Source of the DNA: Clostridia bacterium
GTDB taxonomy: Bacteria > Bacillota > Clostridia > Oscillospirales > Acutalibacteraceae
DNA length: 64,000 bases
Direction: 5' to 3'
Assembly: GCA_017399405.1 (NCBI GenBank)
Contig: JAFQCT010000017.1
Span: 1-64,000 of the forward strand
Shown here in pieces: positions 17,961 to 27,825 of the stretch. Positions within the stretch are counted from its first letter, which is position 1; the number at the start of each line of letters is the position of its first letter. A program made the position numbers and the translations under genes. Below the pieces are notes generated by a model. The model had not been told where the DNA came from, did not search any database, and saw only the letters and a list, made by a program, of their open reading frames with translations.

Positions 17961-19493
17961 ATGAATAATTCTAAACAAATTAAGGCTGGTGCACTGTTAT
18001 CATATTTTGCTATAGCGTTCAATATGATTTCAGGACTAATCTATACACCTTGGATGATTTCACAAATCGGTCAGAGTAATTACGGACTGTATACGCTTGC
18101 AACCTCACTTATAACTTTGTTCGTTATGGATTTTGGTATGAGTGCTGCTGTGTCTCGTTTTGTTTCAAAATATAGAGCAGAAGGTAATCAGCAAGCAGTA
18201 AATAATTTTCTTGGAATTGTTTATAAGTTGTATCTGTTGATTGATGGTATTATATTTTTAGCACTTGTTGTGGTGAGTTTTTTTATAAATAGTATTTATG
18301 ACAATCTTTCTGCAACAGAGTTGGAAACATTTAAAGTTCTTTACATAATAGTTGGACTTTTCAGCGTGATTTCGTTCCCCTTTACAAATCTTAATGGTAT
18401 TCTTACTGCTTATGAGAATTTTGTGGGATTGAAACTTGCTGATTTGTTTCACAAAGTATTTATAATTGTAGCAATGATAATTGCACTTTTAATGGGCTAT
18501 GGTGTGTATGCTTTAGTTACTGTAAATGCAATTTCAGGACTTTTAACAATTGCGATTAAACTGATAATCATCAGAAAGAAAACACCTGTGAGGATTAACT
18601 TTAAGTATTTTGATAAGGGGATGCTTAAAGAAATCTTTGGCTTTTCAGTTTGGACAACAGTTTCAACCCTTGCACAGCGATTAATATTTAATGTCACACC
18701 ATCGATTATTGTTGCCGTATCATCTACAGGAGCTATCGGTTCTGCATTGTTCGGGTTAGCTACTACTATTGAAGGTTATGTATATACTTTTGCAACTGCA
18801 ATTAATGGTATGTTTATGCCCAGGATTTCAAGGATTGTCTATGAAGGCAAAAAAGATACCGAACTTATGGATTTGATGATAAAAATCGGAAGACTGCAGT
18901 GCATGATTATTGGTGTTTTGTGTGTTGGATTTATTTCATTTGGCAAGTCCTTTATTGTTGATATTTGGAATAAACCTGATTTTGTTGAGAGTTATCTCTG
19001 TGCAGTATTCCTTATAATACCAAGCTTTTTTTATTTGCCATTGCAGATTGCAAATACAACCATAATCGTTGAGAATAAAGTTAAATTACAGTCATTTGTA
19101 TTTATTGTGATGGGAATAATCAACATTGTTCTTTCTGCAATTCTTTCAAAGTATTATGGTGCATTAGGTGCTTCAATTTCAATTTTTGTTGCATATATGG
19201 TAAGAACTGCGTTGATGATAGTAATTCACGTTAAAGTGCTTCATCTAAAAATGTGGCAATTTTTTAAAGCAACATATTTTAAAATTACTCCTTGGCTTTT
19301 ATTAAGTCTTGGTGTTGGACTTGCCCTTGAAAACTTCAATCCAATCAGTGCGGGATTTTTAAGATTCGTGGTTAATGGTGTGGCTTTCGTTGGATTTTTT
19401 GGTATAGTGATGCTATTGTTCTGTATGAATGATTACGAAAAAAAACTTTTCCTTGGAACATTAAAAAAGATTATTAACAAAATCAAAAAATAA
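17961..19493 (+). CDS. Wzx-type polysaccharide flippase, first copy
   Basis: 510 residues with about 14 hydrophobic segments spread along the length, as expected for a MATE/Wzx-like lipid-linked oligosaccharide flippase. The N-terminal region (SGLIYTPWMISQIGQSNYGL) and LFVMDFGMSAAVSRFVSKYR match the family. The end, MNDYEKKLFLGTLKKIINK, closely resembles the end of the second flippase (MNDYEKNLVFKPFKKILKK), so the two are related. It would flip repeats built in the cytoplasm to the outer face. A second flippase at 23148 is unusual. Confidence 0.87.
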   Translation: MNNSKQIKAGALLSYFAIAFNMISGLIYTPWMISQIGQSNYGLYTLATSLITLFVMDFGMSAAVSRFVSKYRAEGNQQAVNNFLGIVYKLYLLIDGIIFLALVVVSFFINSIYDNLSATELETFKVLYIIVGLFSVISFPFTNLNGILTAYENFVGLKLADLFHKVFIIVAMIIALLMGYGVYALVTVNAISGLLTIAIKLIIIRKKTPVRINFKYFDKGMLKEIFGFSVWTTVSTLAQRLIFNVTPSIIVAVSSTGAIGSALFGLATTIEGYVYTFATAINGMFMPRISRIVYEGKKDTELMDLMIKIGRLQCMIIGVLCVGFISFGKSFIVDIWNKPDFVESYLCAVFLIIPSFFYLPLQIANTTIIVENKVKLQSFVFIVMGIINIVLSAILSKYYGALGASISIFVAYMVRTALMIVIHVKVLHLKMWQFFKATYFKITPWLLLSLGVGLALENFNPISAGFLRFVVNGVAFVGFFGIVMLLFCMNDYEKKLFLGTLKKIINKIKK

Positions 19494-19509
19494 GAAAGGT
19501 GGGGGGACA

Positions 19510-20721
19510 TTGAAAATTGTTCAAGTTAATTCTGTTTACAATGTAGCTAGTACAGGCAGAACAACTGCTGAATTACATAAAGTACTTATTGAGGCAGGTC
19601 ACGACTCTTACGTAGTGTATTCAAAACCTAATGCAGATGCCCCTGAAACATCTTTCTGTATGGGAAATAAATTTGATAGAAAACTTCACGGTTTGCTTTC
19701 AAGACTTTTTGGTAAACAAGGCTACTTTTCTACGAATTCTACAAGACAGATGCTTAAATATCTTGATAAAGTCAATCCTGATGTGGTGCATTTGAGAAAT
19801 CTTCATGCAAACTATATCAATCTTCCAATGTTATTAAAATATCTTGCAAAAAATGATATAGCAACGGTTATTACATTACACGATTTCTGGTTTATAACAG
19901 GTAACTGCGTTTATTTTAACCTTGAAAATTGTGATAAATGGCAAACGCAGTGTGGTAATTGTCCCAATATAAATAATGGCAACCGTTCTTGGTTTTTTGA
20001 CCGCACAAAAGAAATGCATGAAGATAAAATCAAGTTGTTTGCTGATATTCCTCGTCTTGCCATAACAGGTGTGTCAAAATGGGTGGCTGATGAAGCTAAG
20101 AAATCGCCGATTGCGAAAAAAGCATTAGTAAAACACATTTATAATTGGATTGATTTTGAAAAATTCTATCCGCGTAATGTAGATGAACTTAAAAAAGCAG
20201 AAAATCCGCAGAATAAGTTTACAGTGCTCAGTGCCGCAATGATTTGGGACCCTAAAAAAGGGCTTAATAACTATATCGCATTGGCAGAACAGAAAAAAGA
20301 TTACAATTTTATTCTTATTGGTAAAATTCCTGAGGGAACTGTTTTGCCATCAAATATGAACTATGTTGGTGTTGTATCTTCAATAGATAAACTTGCTGAG
20401 TATTACAGTATGGCAGACGCATTTGTAACATTTTCAACGGCTGAAACCTTTGGAAAAGTATCTGCTGAGGCAATGGCTTGCGGTACACCTGTTGTTTGTC
20501 ATAATGCAACCGCTTGTCCGGAGATTTTAGGCGATGGCTGTGGTTATGCAGTCGAAATAGGTGATTTACAGGGATTTGCTGATGCTCTTGATGAAATTTA
20601 CAAAAACGGCAAAGAGCATTACAGTAACAATTGTGTTGCACATACCCGCACAACCTTTGAAAAGAGCACTTTAACCAACGAATATATAGAACTGTATTCA
20701 CAACTTTGTGAGGAAAAATAA
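19510..20721 (+). CDS. GT4-family glycosyltransferase (WcaC-like), paralogue of 14028
   Basis: 403 residues with a TTG start preceded by AGGTGGGGGG. Close relative of the 14028 product through most of its length (GLLSRLFGKQGYFS, VVHLRNLHANYINLP, ETFGKVSAEAMACGTPVV). It keeps part of the cysteine cluster (NCVYF, NCDKW, QCGNCP). Differences are concentrated in the donor-binding half, so the two may add different sugars. It opens the second transferase-polymerase-flippase block. Confidence 0.85.
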   Translation: MKIVQVNSVYNVASTGRTTAELHKVLIEAGHDSYVVYSKPNADAPETSFCMGNKFDRKLHGLLSRLFGKQGYFSTNSTRQMLKYLDKVNPDVVHLRNLHANYINLPMLLKYLAKNDIATVITLHDFWFITGNCVYFNLENCDKWQTQCGNCPNINNGNRSWFFDRTKEMHEDKIKLFADIPRLAITGVSKWVADEAKKSPIAKKALVKHIYNWIDFEKFYPRNVDELKKAENPQNKFTVLSAAMIWDPKKGLNNYIALAEQKKDYNFILIGKIPEGTVLPSNMNYVGVVSSIDKLAEYYSMADAFVTFSTAETFGKVSAEAMACGTPVVCHNATACPEILGDGCGYAVEIGDLQGFADALDEIYKNGKEHYSNNCVAHTRTTFEKSTLTNEYIELYSQLCEEK

Positions 20722-21941
20722 TGAAGAAGATGTTATTTGTAACAACCTCTTATCCATTCGGTGAGAGGGAAGCAAGTTTTGTTCGTCCTGAAATTGCAAA
20801 ACTTAGTGAAAAGTTTGATATAACTTTAGTATCACGAAATTCAGTTGATGAACAGACTTCGCAAACACCTGAAAATGTCAAGGTTTTAAGATACAACAGC
20901 AAAAAATCGTATAGTGTTATAAAATATCTTTTAAAGACAATATGTTCACCATATATTTACGGTGAAATAATTACATTAACTAAAAAGAAAAAAGTTAGTA
21001 TAGCAAAAATTAAAAAAGCTATAAAGTATTGTATGCGTTCATTCCACTTTGCAGATTATCTTAACGATATACGTAAAGAAATGGGTGAGGAAGTAGTTTT
21101 ATATACATATTGGAACGACTATTCTGTTATGTCATTATCTTTGATAAAACAACCTAAAGATAAGCTTGTTTCACGTGCTCATAGAATAGATTTATATGAG
21201 AGAAAAGAAAATAATTACTATTTGCCACTTAAAAAGATTTCAAACAGAAAAACAGACCTTATTGCTTTTATAAGTGAAGAAGGCAAAGAATATTTCTCAA
21301 ATAATTTTGAAACAAAAGCATCAAAAGAAGTTTTCCGTTTAGGTGTAAAAAGTCAAAAAAAGAAAATTGTTAATAAAAAGGAAAATGAGTTATCAGTTTA
21401 TAGTTTCTCATATGTTGTTCCTGTTAAAAGACTTGATAAAATTATTGATGCTTTGCAAAGAGTTCCTGAAGATATTAAAGTAAATTGGACACATATTGGT
21501 GGAGGCCCGTTATTTGAAGATATTTCTAATACTGCCAAGGAAAAACTTGGTGAAAAAGGAAATATTACATATTCTTTTGTTGGGGCTATGGAGAATAGTG
21601 ATGCACTTGAATTTATCGGTCAAAAAGATTTTGATTTATTGATAAATACTTCCGATTCTGAAGGAATTCCCGTAACTATGATGGAAGCTATGTCTTTTGG
21701 AATTCCAGTTTTAGCGTTAAATGTTGGTGGAGTTAGTGAAATAGTAAAGAATAATAAGAATGGTTATCTTCTTCCCGCCAATGCTGATATGTCGTTAATT
21801 ACTGAAACATTAGTTTCACATACAGAATTTGATTTATACAAAGTTAATGAAATGCATGAATGTGCATTTGATACTTGGAAAAATAGTTATTACGATAAAA
21901 AGAATTATGAAGAGTTTACAACAAGACTTTATAATTTATAA
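20721..21941 (+). CDS. GT4-family glycosyltransferase
   Basis: A 406-residue GT-B enzyme. The N-terminus (FVTTSYPFGEREASFVRPEI) and the C-terminal signature SEGIPVTMMEAMSFGIPVLA, with E-x7-E, are standard GT4. VVPVKRLDKIIDAL marks the start of the donor domain. Its ATG overlaps the stop of the previous gene by one base. Closest in look to EpsD/AmsK-type capsule enzymes; specificity unknown. Confidence 0.83.
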   Translation: MKKMLFVTTSYPFGEREASFVRPEIAKLSEKFDITLVSRNSVDEQTSQTPENVKVLRYNSKKSYSVIKYLLKTICSPYIYGEIITLTKKKKVSIAKIKKAIKYCMRSFHFADYLNDIRKEMGEEVVLYTYWNDYSVMSLSLIKQPKDKLVSRAHRIDLYERKENNYYLPLKKISNRKTDLIAFISEEGKEYFSNNFETKASKEVFRLGVKSQKKKIVNKKENELSVYSFSYVVPVKRLDKIIDALQRVPEDIKVNWTHIGGGPLFEDISNTAKEKLGEKGNITYSFVGAMENSDALEFIGQKDFDLLINTSDSEGIPVTMMEAMSFGIPVLALNVGGVSEIVKNNKNGYLLPANADMSLITETLVSHTEFDLYKVNEMHECAFDTWKNSYYDKKNYEEFTTRLYNL

Positions 21942-21973
21942 TTAATGAATAAACAATGAAAAGAGGTGAAGAT

Positions 21974-23134
21974 ATGATATATGTATTAGGTGCACATCTT
22001 ATATTAGTGCTACTTGATATTCTGTTGATAAAAAAGCATAAAAAATTATTCTTTATATTGGCTACTGTTCTCATGTCTTCACTAGCATATTTTATAGTAG
22101 TAAGAGAAGAAGCTGACTTATCGCGATATATTAATATGATGGAATATACGCGTATAATGGGATTTGAGTGGGGTGTAGATAATTACGGAGGTTCAAACCC
22201 GTTAGCATTTCTATTCTTCTATGGTATGTCATTGTTTAACAATGACGCGTTAGTACCTGCAGTTGCAGCTGCAGTCACCTATGGTTGTAGTTTTGCAGTT
22301 CTATATAAATCAGCAAAGCGTTTCAATTCATCAGTTGCAGATATTAATATAGCACTCATATTCTTTATGTTGAATATGAATTATTGTTATATTCTTGACG
22401 TAATTCGTATGTATATGGCTTTTGCAATTATGGCATATTTCTTATATATGGATATAGTTGAGAAAAAACACAGGTGGTTGTGTTTTACTGTATACATTCT
22501 TCTTTGTTATTTCCATTATGCTATGATGGTATTTGTTCTATTGAGAGTTATTTTGGTTTTCACTAGGAAATTCAAGGGTATTTCATCTGCTATTGTTACA
22601 GTGATGGTTCCTATGATTATTTTGATAGCATATAAATTTGTTGAAAGTTTTAGTGGTGGCAGTTCATTATTGGGTTTGGCAAACGACAAACTCTTAGGTT
22701 ATCAGGATTATGAAACTTTTGGTATATGGCAATTTGCGGCATCAATGATTAGGTCGGCATTGTTTATTTTCTTATGTTTAATTGGTGTGTGGATTTGCAG
22801 TGAATGGAAAAAGTCTGAATTAAGAAAATGTGACATTGAAGAAAACTGTAATAAGTCTATTGTACCTATTAAGAGAAATAACGATTTTATAATTTACTCT
22901 TTATATGTAACTTTTACGATTTTTATATTAATTTCAAATTATCAATTTGTTTTAAGAACACCTTATTTTGTTCAGATTTTTATGTCATTTGTATTATTGC
23001 TTATTCTAATGAAACTTAAACAATATAATGAGCAGTATTATACAGCGTTATCAGTGATAATTGTTATCGAAAGTTTAGGGCATTTTGCATACTTGTTGCT
23101 TTATGTTTATAGGAATATGTCATTTGTATTTTAA
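21974..23134 (+). CDS. EpsG-family polysaccharide polymerase (Wzy-like), second copy
   Basis: 386 residues with ten or so hydrophobic segments. The loop VVREEADLSRYINMMEY and the later DVIRMYMAFAIMAYFLY are the arginine-containing regions of EpsG-like polymerases. The start at 21974 follows AGAGGTGAAG; an in-frame ATG at 21956 would add six residues that contain the ribosome site. It precedes the second flippase, giving this block its own polymerase/flippase pair. Confidence 0.72.
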   Translation: MIYVLGAHLILVLLDILLIKKHKKLFFILATVLMSSLAYFIVVREEADLSRYINMMEYTRIMGFEWGVDNYGGSNPLAFLFFYGMSLFNNDALVPAVAAAVTYGCSFAVLYKSAKRFNSSVADINIALIFFMLNMNYCYILDVIRMYMAFAIMAYFLYMDIVEKKHRWLCFTVYILLCYFHYAMMVFVLLRVILVFTRKFKGISSAIVTVMVPMIILIAYKFVESFSGGSSLLGLANDKLLGYQDYETFGIWQFAASMIRSALFIFLCLIGVWICSEWKKSELRKCDIEENCNKSIVPIKRNNDFIIYSLYVTFTIFILISNYQFVLRTPYFVQIFMSFVLLLILMKLKQYNEQYYTALSVIIVIESLGHFAYLLLYVYRNMSFVF

Positions 23135-23147
23135 CAGGAGGTAAACA

Positions 23148-24686
23148 ATGAACAGAAAAGTCGGCGTAATATTTTCATATGTTCTAATGTTTGTGGAAAT
23201 ATGCTCAACTATGCTGTTTACTCCGTTCCTGATACGAACACTTGGTCAGGCTGAGTACGGAATTTATCATTTGATTCTGTCAATATTGTCGTACTTCACT
23301 TTGCTTGATTTAGGTGTAGGTAACTCGGTAATCAGATATATGTCAAAATACTCTGCTGAGAATAACAAAAAAGCTCAGTGTAGTTTTATGGGCGTTACAA
23401 CAATATATTACTCAATTATTGCGGTAATTGCTTTTGTTATCGGACTTGTTGTGAAACAGAATTTACCACAGATTTTTGAAACAGGTCTTACAGCATCTGA
23501 AATTCAGCTTGCTGAAAAATTGTTTTCAATTGCAATATGTAATACCGTAGTGAGCCTTGCTACTTCTGCTTTCTCAAATGCAATTCTTGCACACGAGCAC
23601 TTTATGGTTTCAAAGGGCACTACAATAGTTATGACAATAATTAAAGTGTTATTGTCAGTTGTTGCACTTAAAATGGGAATGAGCAGTAAAGGTGTTCTTA
23701 CGGTTCATCTTATTACAACTTGTATAACAAGAGGTATATATGTTGTATATGTTGTTTTTAAATTAAAGATAGTTCCAAGTTTTAAGAATATTCAATTCTC
23801 ATTTTTAAAAGAAGTGGCATCATATTCATCGTTCATACTTCTTCAGTTGATAGCAAGTTACATAAACTCTATGTCAGACCAGATTTTATTGGGAATGTTT
23901 GCACAAGGTTCAGCTGTTATAATTGGTATTTACAGTATCGGTGCACAGATTCTCCAGTACTTCAAAACTGTAGGAGCTCATTTTACAGGTGTTCTAATGC
24001 CGGGATTAGTGCGACTTGTTGATTCAAAGCCAACAAGAGAAACCTACGAAAAAGAAATGATAAAAATAGGCAGAATTGTGTTTATGGTTCTGGCACTAGT
24101 GTGGTGTGTATTCCTTGTATTTGGTAAGGATTTCATCTGCTTATGGGCTGGGGAAGAAAATTCTCAAGCGTATATTGTTGCAATTGTCTTAATGTTCCCA
24201 ACATTGTTTGGTTATGCACAAGGTACCGGTTATCAGCTTTTACAAGCAATGGCAAAACATAAACTGCCGGCAATTATACAGGTTGGTTCCGCAATACTTC
24301 ACATTATACTTGTAATAATCTTGATTAAGTGGAATGCTCTTTATGGTACAGTTATAGGTTCATTTGTATCGTTGTTCCTTTGTGATATGGTTATAATGAC
24401 TCTAATGTACAAAAAACAGATAGGTATTCGTTTAAAAGTTTTCTTTGGCGGAATGTTTAAAGGTACAGTACCGTGTTTGTTATTATCAACAGTAGTAGGA
24501 TTCTTATTAAAAACATTTAAATTAAACCGCTTCGGTTGGTTGGGATTTGTTGTAAATTGTGGCGTAATGGTTGCAATTTATGGTGTAACAATGTTATTAT
24601 ATGGTATGAATGATTATGAAAAAAATCTGGTATTCAAACCATTTAAAAAGATATTAAAGAAAATTCATGTTGTAAAGGAAGTATAA
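23148..24686 (+). CDS. Wzx-type polysaccharide flippase, second copy
   Basis: 512 residues, about 14 hydrophobic segments. The N-terminus (FTPFLIRTLGQAEYGIYHL, LDLGVGNSVIRYMSKY) is typical of capsular flippases. AGGAGG lies eight bases before the ATG. It ends three bases before the CapE gene. It is related to the 17961 flippase but clearly distinct in the middle, so the two are not a recent copy. Confidence 0.87.
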   Translation: MNRKVGVIFSYVLMFVEICSTMLFTPFLIRTLGQAEYGIYHLILSILSYFTLLDLGVGNSVIRYMSKYSAENNKKAQCSFMGVTTIYYSIIAVIAFVIGLVVKQNLPQIFETGLTASEIQLAEKLFSIAICNTVVSLATSAFSNAILAHEHFMVSKGTTIVMTIIKVLLSVVALKMGMSSKGVLTVHLITTCITRGIYVVYVVFKLKIVPSFKNIQFSFLKEVASYSSFILLQLIASYINSMSDQILLGMFAQGSAVIIGIYSIGAQILQYFKTVGAHFTGVLMPGLVRLVDSKPTRETYEKEMIKIGRIVFMVLALVWCVFLVFGKDFICLWAGEENSQAYIVAIVLMFPTLFGYAQGTGYQLLQAMAKHKLPAIIQVGSAILHIILVIILIKWNALYGTVIGSFVSLFLCDMVIMTLMYKKQIGIRLKVFFGGMFKGTVPCLLLSTVVGFLLKTFKLNRFGWLGFVVNCGVMVAIYGVTMLLYGMNDYEKNLVFKPFKKILKKIHVVKEV

Positions 24687-24688
24687 AT

Positions 24689-25726
24689 ATGTTTAAAGGC
24701 AAAACTTTAATGATTACAGGCGGAACAGGTTCGTTTGGTAATACAGTGCTTCGAAGATTTTTAGAAACTGATATTGGTGAAATCCGCGTTTTCTCTCGTG
24801 ATGAGAAGAAACAGGACGATATGCGTCACGAATTTCAGCAGAAATTCCCTGAAGTTGCCGATAAATTGAAGTTCTATATCGGTGATGTTCGTGATTTACA
24901 GTCAGTTAAAAATGCTATGCACGGTGTTGATTACATTTTCCACGCTGCAGCACTTAAGCAGGTTCCGTCTTGTGAATTCTTCCCTGTTGAAGCAGTTAAA
25001 ACTAACGTTCTCGGTACTGATAACGTTCTTACAGCGGCAATTGACGAAGGTGTTAAGTGTGTAATCTGTCTTTCAACTGATAAAGCCGCATACCCTGTAA
25101 ATGCTATGGGTACATCAAAAGCTATGATGGAAAAAGTTGTTGTTGCAAAGAGCCGAACAGTAAGCCCTGAAAAGACAAAAATTTGCTGTACTCGTTATGG
25201 TAATGTTCTTTGCTCACGTGGCTCAGTAGTACCACTTTGGATTGACCAGATTCGTGAAGGCAAACCAATTACAATTACAGAGCCTTCAATGACTCGTTTT
25301 GTTATGAGCTTGGAAGAAGCAGTTGACCTTGTACTCTTTGCATTTGAAAATGGTGAAAGTGGTGACATTCTCGTTCAGAAAGCACCTGCTTGCACTATCG
25401 AAGTATTAGCAGAAGCAGTAAAAGAACTCTTCGCACCTGATACAGAAATTAAGGTTATCGGTATTCGTCATGGTGAAAAAATGTATGAAACACTTCTTAC
25501 AAATGAAGAGTGTGCAAATGCATTTGATATGGGCGATTTCTATCGTGTGCCTGCTGACAAACGCGGTCTTAACTACGATAAATACTTTAAGGATGGCGAT
25601 GTTGAACGTAACACTCTTACAGAGTTCAACTCAAACAATACAACTCTCATGACAGTTGAAGAAGTTAAAGAAAAACTTTTAACTCTTTCATATATTCAGA
25701 ATGAACTTGCAAATTGGGGTAAATAG
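24689..25726 (+). CDS. capE: UDP-GlcNAc 4,6-dehydratase/5-epimerase (CapE)
   Basis: 345 residues. TGGTGSFG (10-17) binds NADP. STDKA (129-133) and M140-x3-K144 stand where most relatives have YxxxK; the Met is a known trait of the CapE group. IRHGEKMYETLL near residue 260 is also diagnostic. CapE converts UDP-GlcNAc to the 6-deoxy-4-keto L-arabino intermediate, the first step to UDP-L-FucNAc. CapF (26679) and CapG (28884) follow, interrupted by two acyltransferase genes. All three steps are therefore present. Confidence 0.9.
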   Translation: MFKGKTLMITGGTGSFGNTVLRRFLETDIGEIRVFSRDEKKQDDMRHEFQQKFPEVADKLKFYIGDVRDLQSVKNAMHGVDYIFHAAALKQVPSCEFFPVEAVKTNVLGTDNVLTAAIDEGVKCVICLSTDKAAYPVNAMGTSKAMMEKVVVAKSRTVSPEKTKICCTRYGNVLCSRGSVVPLWIDQIREGKPITITEPSMTRFVMSLEEAVDLVLFAFENGESGDILVQKAPACTIEVLAEAVKELFAPDTEIKVIGIRHGEKMYETLLTNEECANAFDMGDFYRVPADKRGLNYDKYFKDGDVERNTLTEFNSNNTTLMTVEEVKEKLLTLSYIQNELANWGK

Positions 25727-25738
25727 GAGGCAACTAAG

Positions 25739-26677
25739 GTGCAGAAGAAGTCAAATACCTTTGACCTTTGTGATAAGACACACTTTGGAATTGCAAAGGG
25801 TATGGGAATTCTCATTGTAATATTAGTGCATTTAACTAATAGATATTTAAATTTTCCAGTTTTATCACCTGTTGCTGGAGCAATGGTTGCAATTTTCTTG
25901 ATTTGTTCAGGATATGGACTTTCAGAGTCATTCAAATATAAGAATTTAAGCAATTATTGGGGTAACAAATTTGTCAAAATATGGGTGCCATCATTTATTC
26001 AGGTGAGTATAGTTGCTCTTATTGGAATGGTTGGCTTAAAAGTTTGGCTAACTAATAGTCCACTTTTCTTGTATGGTTGGTATTTACAGGTTTTGTTTTA
26101 TGACTATGCTTTATTTTGGATTGCATATAAATTTGTGAAAAATGAGAAAGTGTCTTTAGGTTTGCTTTTTGCAATTTCAATTATCACTTTCCTTTTATTA
26201 AAATCCCAAATATATGCTGAACAATTGTTGTGCTTCCCGATTGGTGTTGCATTTTCACAGCTTAATCTGAAAAATAAGGTGGAAAAATTTTCAATAATCA
26301 AATCTTTGATGGTATTAGGGTTATTAGTGTCAGTAGTGGTAGGGGTGTGGTTGTTAAGAAATACGTTCAACAACTATATTATGTTTAATGCAGTTTGGCT
26401 TGTAATTAAAACCACTTTTGCAATTGTTACTATTTATGGTATTTATGTATTCAGAAAAATACCACTGCTAAAAATGTTTATACCATTTGGCTCAATGTCT
26501 TATGCACTTTATCTTTTAAATAACTACACATTAAAAGTGTTAGAAAAATGTGAAGTGAATATATGGAGTGTTCTATTTGCACTTGCATTAACATTCGTTT
26601 CAGCTTTTGTTTATTCAAAAATATGTGATTGGATTTATAAACAATATATTGTTTTAAAAAAGGAAGTAAAGATATAA
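25739..26677 (+). CDS. Acyltransferase family 3 membrane protein
   Basis: 312 residues with about ten hydrophobic segments and a GTG start behind GGAGG. GIAKGMGILIVILVHLTNRY contains the conserved histidine after the first segment, and MVAIFLICSGYGL matches the family's FFxxSGY region. Likely O-acetylates or otherwise acylates a sugar of the polymer. It lies between capE and capF, so FucNAc is one possible target, but position alone does not show this. Confidence 0.8.
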   Translation: MQKKSNTFDLCDKTHFGIAKGMGILIVILVHLTNRYLNFPVLSPVAGAMVAIFLICSGYGLSESFKYKNLSNYWGNKFVKIWVPSFIQVSIVALIGMVGLKVWLTNSPLFLYGWYLQVLFYDYALFWIAYKFVKNEKVSLGLLFAISIITFLLLKSQIYAEQLLCFPIGVAFSQLNLKNKVEKFSIIKSLMVLGLLVSVVVGVWLLRNTFNNYIMFNAVWLVIKTTFAIVTIYGIYVFRKIPLLKMFIPFGSMSYALYLLNNYTLKVLEKCEVNIWSVLFALALTFVSAFVYSKICDWIYKQYIVLKKEVKI

Positions 26678-26678
26678 T

Positions 26679-27824
26679 ATGAAAATTCTCGTTACAGGCG
26701 CAAAAGGATTTGTAGGTAAAAATCTTGTTGCAACCTTAAACACAATTAAAGAGGGTAAAAACAAGACTACAAAACTGCCAACAGACCTTGAGATTTGTGA
26801 ATTTGATATTGATACTGATAAAGCACTTTTAGATGAGTATTGCAACGGCTGTGATTTTGTTGTAAATCTTGCAGGCGTTAATAGACCACAAAATACTGAA
26901 GAGTTTATGCAAGGCAATTTTGGATTTGCTTCAACGCTTCTTGAAACTCTTAAAAAATATAACAATACTTGTCCTGTGTTGTTGTCATCTTCAACACAAG
27001 CTGCACTGGACAACCCTTATGGTCAAAGTAAAAAGGCAGGGGAGGACTTGTTCTTCCAGTATGCTAAAGAGACAGGGGCTAAGGTGCTTGTTTACCGTTA
27101 TCCAAATGTTTTTGGTAAATGGTGCAGACCTAATTATAATAGCGCAGTTGCAACTTTTTGTAATAATATTGCAAACGATTTGCCAATTCAGGTAAATGAT
27201 AGAAATCATCCTATGACACTTGTTTATGTTGATGATGTTGTTGATGAAATTATCAATGCAATGTGTGGCAACGAAACAAAAGACGGAGATTTCTGCAAAG
27301 TTCCCGTTGAACATAAAATTACTTTGGGTGAAATTGTTGATTTGATTTATTCATTCAAAGAAAGCCGTGAAAACAAACAAGTACCTGATATGACTGATGG
27401 TAGTTTCAGTAAAAAACTTTACAGTACATATCTTTCATATTTGCCAAAGAACAAGTTTTCTTACATACTTAAAATGAATGTTGATGACCGTGGCTCATTC
27501 ACTGAAATCTTAAGAACTGTTAATAATGGTCAGTTTTCAGTAAATATTTCAAAGCCACATATCACAAAAGGTCAGCATTGGCACCATACAAAGAATGAAA
27601 AATTCCTTGTAGTCGCAGGTAAGGGCGTAATCCGTTTTAGAAAAGTAGATAGTGATGAGGTTATCGAATATTTCGTTTCAGGTGAAAAACTTGAGGTTGT
27701 TGATATTCCAACAGGATATACCCATAACATTGAAAACCTTGGAGATACAGATATGGTTACATTTATGTGGTGTAACGAATGCTTCAATCCAGAAAAACCT
27801 GATACATTCTTCTTAGAGGTATAA
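26679..27824 (+). CDS. capF: CapF-type NADPH reductase with C-terminal cupin
   Basis: 381 residues. The N-terminal short-chain dehydrogenase domain begins with TGAKGFVGKNL and carries NPYGQSKKAGEDL (YxxxK). The C-terminal cupin starts near residue 265 and shows KGQHWHHTKNEKFLVV and GYTHNIENLGDTDMVTFMW, almost as in Staphylococcus aureus CapF, including the zinc-type histidines. CapF reduces the CapE product to UDP-L-6-deoxy-TalNAc. The full two-domain arrangement is intact. Together with capE and capG it defines a UDP-L-FucNAc pathway. Confidence 0.92.
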   Translation: MKILVTGAKGFVGKNLVATLNTIKEGKNKTTKLPTDLEICEFDIDTDKALLDEYCNGCDFVVNLAGVNRPQNTEEFMQGNFGFASTLLETLKKYNNTCPVLLSSSTQAALDNPYGQSKKAGEDLFFQYAKETGAKVLVYRYPNVFGKWCRPNYNSAVATFCNNIANDLPIQVNDRNHPMTLVYVDDVVDEIINAMCGNETKDGDFCKVPVEHKITLGEIVDLIYSFKESRENKQVPDMTDGSFSKKLYSTYLSYLPKNKFSYILKMNVDDRGSFTEILRTVNNGQFSVNISKPHITKGQHWHHTKNEKFLVVAGKGVIRFRKVDSDEVIEYFVSGEKLEVVDIPTGYTHNIENLGDTDMVTFMWCNECFNPEKPDTFFLEV

Positions 27825-27825
27825 T

